From contig NZ_QWGG01000004.1 in assembly GCF_003730195.1 (NCBI RefSeq), positions 1-64,000 on the forward strand: 64,000 nucleotides of DNA, read 5' to 3'. The number at the start of each line of letters is the position of its first letter. Position 1 is the first letter of the stretch. Made by a program: the position numbers and the translations under genes. The notes beneath the pieces are model-generated. The model ran no database searches. It had not been told where the DNA came from and saw only the letters and a list, made by a program, of their open reading frames with translations. Below are positions 1-7,766 of the stretch, in pieces. The stretch comes from Halosimplex salinum (GTDB lineage: Archaea; Halobacteriota; Halobacteria; Halobacteriales; Haloarculaceae).

Positions 1-260
1 CCGCGTCCACGCACGAACAGAAGTGTTCCTTGCGTTGTGTCTGCGGCTCGTCGTTGCAATCACCAACTTCGAACGAGGAAACGATCCGGGCTGTGAGAAG
101 CTATGAGATGGATTCTATGACACGCTCCTACATAGGGCATATGGAGAAGGCGATGGGACAAACAGCGGGGCTGGCTATCGAAGGCGGGTACGACTATGTC
201 GCGTCAGAAGCTGCTCAGATCATCCGAGATCTCCAAGCAAGCCAGGCGAACGACGACTAA
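1..260 (+). CDS. Hypothetical protein, 3' part (5' end outside window)
   Basis: The frame is open from position 3 to a TAA at 258-260, giving at least 85 residues, so this is probably the C-terminal end of a gene that begins before the window. A TTG at 30 could be a start but has no visible promoter or ribosome site. The product ends in a short predicted helix rich in Ala, Gln and Asp. I recognise no family. It is followed by a gene-free gap and then a convergent restriction gene. Confidence 0.4.
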   Translation, partial: ASTHEQKCSLRCVCGSSLQSPTSNEETIRAVRSYEMDSMTRSYIGHMEKAMGQTAGLAIEGGYDYVASEAAQIIRDLQASQANDD

Positions 261-392
261 GCGGTCGGTTCATTTACAGGCGATTGGCTGGGGCCGAATA
301 AATATTCGACACGCGTGATAATCCATCACATCGATCACGGGCACAAGGAAAACTCGGACTGCGAGGTTTAGACGGCTCGCAGAAACCGGGCG

Positions 393-2522
393 TTAGGTGG
401 GGGCCTCCACGGTAAGCGCCTCGTCGGTGGGTGACCAGGTGTGCTTGTTCTGTTCAGCGAGACCAACGTTCTGGAGGCGACTCAGAATCGAACCTACCTC
501 GTTTCGTTCTGTACCGTTCGAATTTGGTTCTTTGAACGGTGAATCAGGGAGTTCGCACACATCGCCGTGGATAACACGGCGAACCGCGCCGCCGGTGTTC
601 TGGCGGAGTGCCTTGAGGACGAACTGTTCCTCCGTCGTCAGCCGGTCAATGGCGTCTGCAGGTTCTTCAACGCCGCCAAGACGTGTCTCAGGGGTCTCCC
701 ATTCTTCGAGAACGAACTCGGTTATCGCCTCTTCGCGGTCCTCGATATTTTCGACGGACCACTCGTCGTAGTTGTCTTGGATGTCCCACTGCACCCAGAG
801 CTTCGACTCTACGTACCCCTCGTCGCGCTTTGTCTCGAACGCAGCGTTCCCCCACTTCGAGTTCCACGATCTGCTTGCCAACGTGAGGTTCCCGAGGCGG
901 TGAACATATGCATCATACCGAGCTTCGGGACTAGGATACTCGTCGGCAGCCTGGATCGGGAGTTCGTCAGGACTCTGTGGCCAGATGTGTTCGACCGTGT
1001 ATTCGTTACTCATTGCTTCCGAGAGCGTCGGGCCCCCACGTTCCCCCTTCTCGTCAGCTCGGTGTTCGTTGTAGAAGTAGAAGAGGTACCGGAGATCCTG
1101 TGAGCTTGCTTTCGAGTAGAGGTCAGAAGCGGACAATGATCGCCGGAACTGGGAGTCATCCTCGTATCGGTTCATCAGGGAGACGACTTTGCTCACCCAG
1201 ACATCCGCAGGGCTGTCCTTGCTGAGGTTCCGTGTACGGACGTAGAGGCTGGACTCACCAGTGTGGCTTCGATGGTTGCCAATGGAGTAGACGCGGAAGA
1301 TGTACGTCTCAATGGCGTTCAGGAGCTCCTGTCTCCCATCCTCATCGAGGTTCGGCCACGCTTTGAGGAGCAACGGGTAGAACTTCGTCGCATGACGCAG
1401 GCGATGTATCCGCTGGACAAGCGTCGAGATGTCGTCGTCACCAGTACGGTCGAGTACTTTCGCTAACGCGTTGAATCCTCGCTCTAAGCTGTTAGTGTAG
1501 TCTTGGATGTATTCCAAGCACGCCTGGGGATCCTCCCTTCGAAGCGTACGAACGTGTTCTTTCAATTCGCTGAGAAAGGCAGGATCGCTGTACTCGTCAG
1601 AGTTCGACCAGTCGAAGTACGAGATGAAGTGGTACCGCTGGACTGCATCATCACTGATGTCGGTGATGTACGGTGACTCCAGCATCGTTTGGTGGTCATT
1701 GTACATCTCCCCGAACGACTGCCGAATGCGGCGAATGGTCGCTTGGGCCTCGCCTTCGTCGTCCGCAGCGAGATAGGCCATCCGCATCAGGAAGGACTTC
1801 GTCTTGTCGAACGTTGAGAGTGATCGACCACGATCATTGACGCTGTCGAAGATGAGCGTCGCCTTCTCGGGGTTGGCTGCGTCAACGACGTACACCATCA
1901 GTTCGAGTTCGAGGATGGTTTCCCAGAGTTGCTTGAGCTTGGTGGCGACGTCTACGGGATTAACATCAGGGGACGCAGTGAGATCATCGAGTTGCTCGTC
2001 GAAGTATTCCTTCGCCTCGATCATCTTCCGCTGGGACGGGCGCTCCGGTTCGTGAAGGTCGTGCCCAGTGAGCAACCATTCGAGATACTTGTTGTCCTCC
2101 TCGTCAAGTAATTGGAGCTGGTAGATGTTGTCCTCAATGAGAAGCGTCTCGCGCATCTCTTCGACGTCGCCGAGTATCTCGGCCTCGTGATCCGTCTCAG
2201 GTGCGATATCTTCCAGACACTCCGTCATCGAGCGCACCAACAGCGCAAGCGAGGTGAGACGCTGTTGGCCATCGATGAGGAGGTTGATCGGTTTCTCTCT
2301 GGAAGAGCCGTATCCACCAGTACTCCCACCGCTTTCCGTTTCATCCGTCTTCTGGATGATAATCGTCCCGAAGTAGTGCTGTTTGTCCGGAGGTAGCGTG
2401 TAGAGGTCAGTCCAGAGGTCGTCCCACTCCGGCTCGGTCCAGGAGTAGTACCGCTGGTACTCCGGAACGTGGAACACCCCTGCTGTCGTCAGTTCTTCTA
2501 ACGATTTCTTTCCCGATTCCAT
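393..2522 (-). CDS. GmrSD-like type IV restriction protein (DUF262 + DUF1524 HNH)
   Basis: This 709-residue protein has an N-terminal DUF262 (ParB/GmrS-like NTPase) domain with PEYQRYYSW near residue 20 and the diagnostic IDGQQR at 83-88, plus VFDSVNDRGRSLS further on. Around residues 505-550 it has VEHIWPQ and RLGNLTL, the DUF1524 HNH nuclease of the GmrD half. A basic, winged-helix-like C-terminal tail follows. The family cleaves modified (for example glucosylated hydroxymethyl-cytosine) phage DNA in an NTP-dependent way; the substrate here is unknown. All key motifs are intact, so it should be active. It is transcribed away from the DNA glycosylase gene that starts 104 nt away, suggesting a shared control region and a joint role in sensing modified DNA. 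Confidence 0.88.
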   Translation of the reverse strand: MESGKKSLEELTTAGVFHVPEYQRYYSWTEPEWDDLWTDLYTLPPDKQHYFGTIIIQKTDETESGGSTGGYGSSREKPINLLIDGQQRLTSLALLVRSMTECLEDIAPETDHEAEILGDVEEMRETLLIEDNIYQLQLLDEEDNKYLEWLLTGHDLHEPERPSQRKMIEAKEYFDEQLDDLTASPDVNPVDVATKLKQLWETILELELMVYVVDAANPEKATLIFDSVNDRGRSLSTFDKTKSFLMRMAYLAADDEGEAQATIRRIRQSFGEMYNDHQTMLESPYITDISDDAVQRYHFISYFDWSNSDEYSDPAFLSELKEHVRTLRREDPQACLEYIQDYTNSLERGFNALAKVLDRTGDDDISTLVQRIHRLRHATKFYPLLLKAWPNLDEDGRQELLNAIETYIFRVYSIGNHRSHTGESSLYVRTRNLSKDSPADVWVSKVVSLMNRYEDDSQFRRSLSASDLYSKASSQDLRYLFYFYNEHRADEKGERGGPTLSEAMSNEYTVEHIWPQSPDELPIQAADEYPSPEARYDAYVHRLGNLTLASRSWNSKWGNAAFETKRDEGYVESKLWVQWDIQDNYDEWSVENIEDREEAITEFVLEEWETPETRLGGVEEPADAIDRLTTEEQFVLKALRQNTGGAVRRVIHGDVCELPDSPFKEPNSNGTERNEVGSILSRLQNVGLAEQNKHTWSPTDEALTVEAPT

Positions 2523-2625
2523 ACACCGGATTGCTCAGAGAAGGCAGAAAGTTCCTGTGGGAATCACGCTACTGGAGTTGAAACATCCTCAACAGATTTT
2601 TCGGCAGTGCATAAGACGGATACAT

Positions 2626-3423
2626 ATGGCTCAGGTCGAATGGACGTTCTCGGACGAGGAGATCGACAACGTTCTTGAGATAATCACCAACCAAGAAGAC
2701 GACCCGTTTGTGCAGAAACGACGGGAACAGAACGTGTCCAAAGCCGATATCGAAATCACTCCGGATCAGTTCTGGAATGCGCATCTCGCAGCACTACTCA
2801 CCTCCCAGCAGCGCTCAGGACCGGACAGTCATGTGTCCAAATTTCTGAAGAACAAAATTCAGACGGTGAGTCTCGATCAGTGTCGGGATGTCGATGACGT
2901 CAGCGGATTCGTTTCTGAGACGCTCGAAGAACACGGGGGGATTCGGTACTACAACAACATCGGTGACGCCTGTGAGGCGAATCTCGAACGTCTGGACTCT
3001 GGAGGATGGGACGAACTGTGGAGTGAACTGGAGCTGTTACGGGAGGCACGAACGCGAGAGCCGAAAGCCGGTGATCCGGAGACGGAGCGTGAAGCAGCGA
3101 CTTACCTGTCCGAGCGGCTCGCTGGTGATGGACTCCACAGAGTAGGGTCAAAGCAAGCGCGGAACATCCTCCAGATTCTCGGTCTGACAAGGTTCGAGAT
3201 TCCACTTGATTCTCGTATCACGAAGTGGCTGAACAAGAACTTCGATCTTCCCTACCACGTTTCCGGGTCAGGACTCAGCACGCCGGAGTATTACCACTTC
3301 ATCATGGACATCGTTCAAGACGGCTGTTCAACAGCCGATGTGCTCCCCTGTGTCTTCGACGCCGCGGTGTTCTCAAGCTACGATACGAACTGGACAGAGA
3401 GTGATGCCGATGCAATCTTCTAA
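2626..3423 (+). CDS. HhH-GPD DNA glycosylase/lyase-like protein
   Basis: A 265-residue protein. The segment VGSKQARNILQ (Lys176) followed 19 residues later by PLDSR (Asp195) matches the catalytic Lys/Asp spacing of Ogg1-type bifunctional glycosylase/AP-lyases (Lys249/Asp268 in human OGG1). Upstream, LAALLTSQQRSG fits the first HhH-GPD helix. The ATG at 2626 is preferred over a GTG at 2557 because a T-rich box lies about 26 nt upstream, fitting a leaderless mRNA. Base specificity is unknown. Next to a GmrSD-like enzyme it may excise phage base modifications. The frame stays open and coding-like after the TAA at 3421-3423, so the protein may be truncated. Confidence 0.75.
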   Translation: MAQVEWTFSDEEIDNVLEIITNQEDDPFVQKRREQNVSKADIEITPDQFWNAHLAALLTSQQRSGPDSHVSKFLKNKIQTVSLDQCRDVDDVSGFVSETLEEHGGIRYYNNIGDACEANLERLDSGGWDELWSELELLREARTREPKAGDPETEREAATYLSERLAGDGLHRVGSKQARNILQILGLTRFEIPLDSRITKWLNKNFDLPYHVSGSGLSTPEYYHFIMDIVQDGCSTADVLPCVFDAAVFSSYDTNWTESDADAIF

Positions 3424-3681
3424 GAGGCATTATACGACGCCGTTGCCGATCATTGCGGCCGCAGAACTCCGCACCTAGATTACGCAGCGGAGGTGACGCT
3501 CACAGACGAACAAGCCGGACGACATGCTGTGGTGGGATTTCGCTCACAGGCTGGATCGATAGTAGCTCGAAGTATTACGGTTGACGAGACAACCTATGCT
3601 TCTCTCTCAGTTCTGGCTACAGTATTCATGAACATGTTGCATAATATCGACAATCTCGGTAGGGTGTTCTACATCGTCTAA
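3424..3681 (+). pseudogene. In-frame continuation of the glycosylase gene after a stop codon
   Basis: Directly after the TAA at 3421-3423 the same frame continues open for 85 codons to a stop at 3679-3681. The first residues read naturally on from the glycosylase C-terminus (DADAIF, stop, EALYDAVADHC), with the acidic, Ala-rich composition of a real haloarchaeal protein. A GTG/ATG-type internal start at 3493 gives only 62 residues. The last 75 nt overlap the 3' end of the convergent OLD gene. Simplest reading: a nonsense mutation removed a C-terminal extension of about 60 or more residues. A recoded stop or separate small ORF are less likely alternatives. Confidence 0.4.
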
Positions 3682-5493
3682 TCTCCCCATCTTAAGCCCT
3701 ATGTTTGGTTTAGTCACACTGGGGCAGTCTGGAATATTCTGCGCGCAGCCACTTCGGATGGTGTCAACGATTTCGTCACTCGGTTTCTCTGCCCCGTCTA
3801 CTGACTGGAAATGGATTTCATCCCAGTCATTGCCATCTGCACGCGGCCAGTGTTCTTCAGCGAGTCGGGCTAAGTCGTCCTTCTCCCACGTGTCTTCAAG
3901 TTCCTTGTCACCGATCCAGACGAGTTCTGGCTCCGAACCTCCGACTTCGTATATATCTTCAAGGTGGTCTTCAAGAGTATCTTCATAATGGGTCTCCTCT
4001 TTTGCATCGGAATCCAGGATAACGAACGTTCGTGCTCGCCCGCTATCCTGAAGCCGCTGGAGGGTTTTTACGATATGGCCACATCCCTGACTGTCCCAGA
4101 CTTGGACCCCATCCTCGACGAGGGTGCTACCGGTGACTTGGTGGTATAGTTCTTCGATATAGTTGTGTTCAGTTGCGCCCTCTACGACAATCATCGCTCG
4201 TTCGAGATAGACCCAGCTGGCAGAGAGTCCCAAACCGGCCATGATGTTGCCCATGAAATCCTCCGCCTCTGCTTCGTCTTTCGAAACTAGCGGCGCTCGT
4301 TCGTCGTTCGGATCCACTTCTTCAGGGAGATATACTACTTCGTGTAACGGGGTCCCATCAACCATAATCAAACTATGAGTCGAGACGATACACTGGGAGA
4401 GATAACTATCTTCACCCGAGATATCGCTCCGGAGAAGATTGATCAGCCTCCGTTGGACGTCAAAATGGAGGCGGTGATCCGGTTCGTCCATCGTCCGGAT
4501 GACGGATTCTTTTCCTTTATTGGCCTCTGCGCTCCATTCAAGCATTGAGAGGGCCGAGCGGGCATTAGTTCCGCCACCCAGTTCTTGAAGCGGGATCTGT
4601 TCACCATCTCGGCGAAGCACGATGTTGGAGAGATCTGCTCCGTTGACAAAACTCCAATCAGGATCTACTGTGATCTGGTCCAGACCGGGGAGGTATCGCT
4701 CCATCCTGTCGGAGAGGCTTTCGAGTCGTTCGTTAAGCGCATCCGTCGCTTGCTCTTCAATTTCGACAAGTTCGTCAACTCCACTCTTCTCACCATCCTC
4801 ATCCTCGGCATAGAGGAACGATTTGGTTTCTTGACGGAGTAGTTTTGAGAGTAACTTGATTGGGCTGTCTACATCCTCGGTATCGATTTGCTCACTGGCT
4901 GGAGCTAAACGACCGAATTCTCTGGTTCCGCAAGAGATCCAATCAAGACAGGTGTCTTCAGGATTTTCGAGGATCTCAGCCTTCAATTCCTCGAACTGTT
5001 CTTCCCGCTCATCAGCGTTGCTTCCTGGCTCAATATCGTAATCCTCCAGAATCTCCTTTTCGCCATCCGCATAATAGTCCCATTCGTGGAGCCGCTCATC
5101 TTCGGGAACCCGCTCTCTGAGATAGTGGTCTGGGGACTCCAAATAGACATCTTCTTCTGAATCTCCAGTTACTTCCCATTCGATCTTCAGCCCTGCAGCA
5201 TCGCCCTCCTCAAGATTGGCACGGTCTGCCAGATCGTCCGGCGGGTTTTCAATGATCGCCTCGATTGAGGCGTCGGGTGCTCTTCCGGTGTCTCGTGTCA
5301 CATCACGCCGGATTTGCTTAATGTCCAGCTTCGAATGATCGCATACAGTCTGTAATGCCTCCAAGAGAGTGGTTTTTCCAGCGTCGTTAGGACCCACTAA
5401 GAGTGTGAACGGGGTCAGCTGGAGTGTTAAGTCTTCAAATTTCCCGATGTTCTTGACTGAGAGTCGTGAAACGTGAGTCCGTCCGTCACTCAC
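3607..5493 (-). CDS. OLD-family ATP-dependent endonuclease (AAA + TOPRIM)
   Basis: 628 residues from a GTG start. The N-terminus carries an SMC/RecF-like ATPase with Walker A GPNDAGKTT at 34-42. The central region has the split ATPase lobe (LQELGGGTNARSALSMLEW). The C-terminus is a TOPRIM domain with the acidic VVEGATEHNY near residue 434 and VILDSDAKEE near 493. OLD proteins are overcoming-lysogenisation-defect nucleases, several of which act in phage defence (for example GajA of Gabija, alone or with partners). No UvrD-like GajB partner is nearby, so this is a stand-alone (class 1-like) OLD. It faces the glycosylase gene and precedes a KTSC gene on its 5' side. Confidence 0.88.
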   Translation of the reverse strand: MSDGRTHVSRLSVKNIGKFEDLTLQLTPFTLLVGPNDAGKTTLLEALQTVCDHSKLDIKQIRRDVTRDTGRAPDASIEAIIENPPDDLADRANLEEGDAAGLKIEWEVTGDSEEDVYLESPDHYLRERVPEDERLHEWDYYADGEKEILEDYDIEPGSNADEREEQFEELKAEILENPEDTCLDWISCGTREFGRLAPASEQIDTEDVDSPIKLLSKLLRQETKSFLYAEDEDGEKSGVDELVEIEEQATDALNERLESLSDRMERYLPGLDQITVDPDWSFVNGADLSNIVLRRDGEQIPLQELGGGTNARSALSMLEWSAEANKGKESVIRTMDEPDHRLHFDVQRRLINLLRSDISGEDSYLSQCIVSTHSLIMVDGTPLHEVVYLPEEVDPNDERAPLVSKDEAEAEDFMGNIMAGLGLSASWVYLERAMIVVEGATEHNYIEELYHQVTGSTLVEDGVQVWDSQGCGHIVKTLQRLQDSGRARTFVILDSDAKEETHYEDTLEDHLEDIYEVGGSEPELVWIGDKELEDTWEKDDLARLAEEHWPRADGNDWDEIHFQSVDGAEKPSDEIVDTIRSGCAQNIPDCPSVTKPNIGLKMGRLDDVEHPTEIVDIMQHVHEYCSQN

Positions 5494-5545
5494 GGCTCCG
5501 CCCTCTCGATTCGGGGATCTTGGACACGGACTAAATTGACACGCA

Positions 5546-5758
5546 TTATTTGATCTGATCGTATCGGTATTTATCTTCGATATTCCGGTGGAAGTATTTC
5601 CCGTGCGAACTGGCGTTCATGAGTTCCTGGTGGATTCGTTTGGGGACATCGAAATACTGGTAGACTCTTCCACCGTGGAACTCAATCTCTAGAACTTGGT
5701 TCGACTCATCATACCCTACGCTACTGAGGTTACTTGAGGAGACGGGGGCCCGTTTCAT
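5546..5758 (-). CDS. KTSC domain protein
   Basis: A 70-residue protein made almost entirely of a KTSC domain: SSNLSSVGYDE, a middle VLEIEFHGGRVYQYFDVP, and a C-terminal HGKYFHRNI. The family is usually found in phage- and defence-associated contexts and is proposed to bind nucleic acid or act next to lysyl-tRNA synthetase-like domains; its biochemical role is not established. It lies 52 nt upstream of the OLD gene on the same strand and may share its transcript. The length is normal for a stand-alone KTSC protein. Confidence 0.75.
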   Translation of the reverse strand: MKRAPVSSSNLSSVGYDESNQVLEIEFHGGRVYQYFDVPKRIHQELMNASSHGKYFHRNIEDKYRYDQIK

Positions 5759-5819
5759 ACTGCATTATGTGGCAGAATAGTCATTTAGTTCTATCCATTA
5801 AATAACGATTTGTCTAGCT

Positions 5820-6122
5820 TCAGTTACTGTGTTGGGTGAGGCAGTAGGGGAGTCCTTTGACTTCGACGGCTTCGACGTCTGGGGCTTTGATGACGGCTTG
5901 GCCTTTGCCGTATTTTTGGAGGTCTTGTTCGTAGCCGCGGGGGATGGAGGGGACTTTGGTGATGACTTCTTCGCGGAGACCGAGGAAGATGTTGGTGTTG
6001 GTTTGTTTGAGGATGTCGCCGTCGATGTCTTCGGGGTTTTGGGTGATCATGAAGAGGCCGAGTTTGTCTTTGCGGCCTTGTTTGACGGCGTCACGAGCGC
6101 GGTTGACGATTGTGTGTCGTTT
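5820..6122 (-). pseudogene. HerA/FtsK-like ATPase, C-terminal remnant
   Basis: Reading on the minus strand, the frame gives about 100 residues with the C-terminal hallmarks of a HerA-type ATPase: RARDAVKQGRKDKLGLFMI, TQNPEDIDGDILKQ, TNTNIFLGLREEV and a final PYCL. It is bounded upstream by an in-frame TAA at 6123-6125 and has no start codon before Met at 6050. The P-loop and most of the ATPase are missing. It differs from the intact herA at 12478-14121, so it is not a simple duplication. It probably marks where a previous gene was cut when the adjoining mre11-herA cassette arrived. Confidence 0.65.
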
Positions 6123-6248
6123 TTACTTCACTTTCACCCTGGTTGGATGATGTTTAATAGTCGTCCGGTTACACGTAGTCACATACTTTCAGGCCCGTGA
6201 TTTGGTAGCACGCTCGGCTGAACAAGTACCCTCCACAACACACTGATC

Positions 6249-7766
6249 ATGCTGACACTTACGCACATCGCTGATACGCATCTTGGCCATCGACAGTACG
6301 GGTTGAAACAACGCGAGGACGATATGGTATCGACCACGCGTGCTGCGTTCCAAGAGATGATTGAGGAGCGCGGGACGGATGCGATTCTGTTACCGGGCGA
6401 CCTGTTCCACTCACGGGATTTGCGCCCGAAGATCCTGCATCAGATCGAACAGGAACTCGAACGGATACCTGATGAGGTACCGGTGTTAGTATCGCGTGGC
6501 AACCACGATGAAAACCTGACACCGCGTGACGTGACGTGGTTGAATTACCTGCATCAGCGCGGACACATCGTGTTCTTGCAAGCCAACCTGAATGCGGATC
6601 CCGAAACAGCGTGGCTCAACCCGCACGATCCGGACGAACCGGGGCAGTCTGCAGGGTTTTATGACATCGATGTCGCGGACGTAGACGGGCCGATTCGCGT
6701 GTTCGGCCTGCAGTGGCGCGGCGCGAAGACAGACCAGGCTCTCCAGCAAGTGGCGAAGGGGATCAAGGAGACGAATGAGATGCATGGGGAACCGGCGTGG
6801 ACCGTGCTGCTGGCGCATTTCGGGATGGAAGATGAGGTGCCGACGCTCGGCGGGACAGTCACCCACGGCGAACTGCGAGACGTGAAGGATGTCGTGGATT
6901 ACCTGGCGCTCGGGCACATTCACAAGCGGTACGAGTCGGGCGAGTGGATCTACAATCCCGGGTCGCCGGAAGCGCATAACACGCGAGAAGGACGGGCTGA
7001 GTGGGAGCACGGCTACTACTCGGTTACACTCAACGCCGGAGAATCTGAGGCTGGTGGTGACGCGGTTGGGTGCGACGTGGCGCATCACCCGACGAAGCGA
7101 CGGCCGTACTACCGAATTGAATTCGACGTGACCGCGCATGAGTCACCTGGTGACCTCGGAACCGCGTTTCAGGAGCACGTTCGGGATGAGCAGGCTGCGA
7201 TGACAGAATACTGCAGTCAGGACGCGTTCACGGCACAGGGTGAGCCGCGAGACCCGATTATCGACCTTCGGTTCACGGGCACGTTGCAGTTCAGCCGTGG
7301 AGATTTCCGGACGGATGAGCTTGCGGAGTGGGTGGAAGACGCGTGCGACGCGTTGTACGTCCAGGTGAATACAGGGATTCGGACGGCGAACGTGCAGCAA
7401 CTCCTCTCGGAGATTGACGAGGACGAAGTGTTCAAGGATGGGCAGTTGAACACGGCTGCGTTAGAAAACCGCGTTTTCGAGACGATTGCGAAGGAATCGA
7501 TCTACGATGACCACGCAGCCGATGTCGCTGACGTGTTAGGGAACGCTCATCAGATGGCTCAAGCTGGCGAAGCCGTTGAGGACATCCGTGACTCCGTGAG
7601 TTCGGCGCGCCAGGAGTTGTTCCCGGAGCTGACAGACGACGTCGTGCTGGACATTGAAGAAGATCCGTTCGCCGATGCCGACACAGGCGAGGAAGCGTCT
7701 GATGACACGACAGACGGCGACGAAGCAGACGGAGAGGCGGAGGCAGGGGAGGTGGTGGAGCAATGA
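6249..7766 (+). CDS. mre11: Mre11-family nuclease
   Basis: 505 residues, with every phosphodiesterase motif of Mre11/SbcD present: ADTHLG (Asp9, His11), GDLFHS (Asp51), RGNHDE (Asn85, His86), LLAHFG near residue 197, and LGHIHKR near 220. A capping domain follows, then a long acidic tail (residues 470-505). Mre11 provides the Mn-dependent nuclease of the Mre11-Rad50 DNA end-processing complex. It is the first gene of a tight operon: its stop overlaps the rad50 start by 4 nt. Its placement inside a low-GC island, next to restriction genes, suggests an accessory copy; haloarchaea usually carry a separate chromosomal mre11-rad50, which cannot be checked here. Confidence 0.93.
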   Translation: MLTLTHIADTHLGHRQYGLKQREDDMVSTTRAAFQEMIEERGTDAILLPGDLFHSRDLRPKILHQIEQELERIPDEVPVLVSRGNHDENLTPRDVTWLNYLHQRGHIVFLQANLNADPETAWLNPHDPDEPGQSAGFYDIDVADVDGPIRVFGLQWRGAKTDQALQQVAKGIKETNEMHGEPAWTVLLAHFGMEDEVPTLGGTVTHGELRDVKDVVDYLALGHIHKRYESGEWIYNPGSPEAHNTREGRAEWEHGYYSVTLNAGESEAGGDAVGCDVAHHPTKRRPYYRIEFDVTAHESPGDLGTAFQEHVRDEQAAMTEYCSQDAFTAQGEPRDPIIDLRFTGTLQFSRGDFRTDELAEWVEDACDALYVQVNTGIRTANVQQLLSEIDEDEVFKDGQLNTAALENRVFETIAKESIYDDHAADVADVLGNAHQMAQAGEAVEDIRDSVSSARQELFPELTDDVVLDIEEDPFADADTGEEASDDTTDGDEADGEAEAGEVVEQ

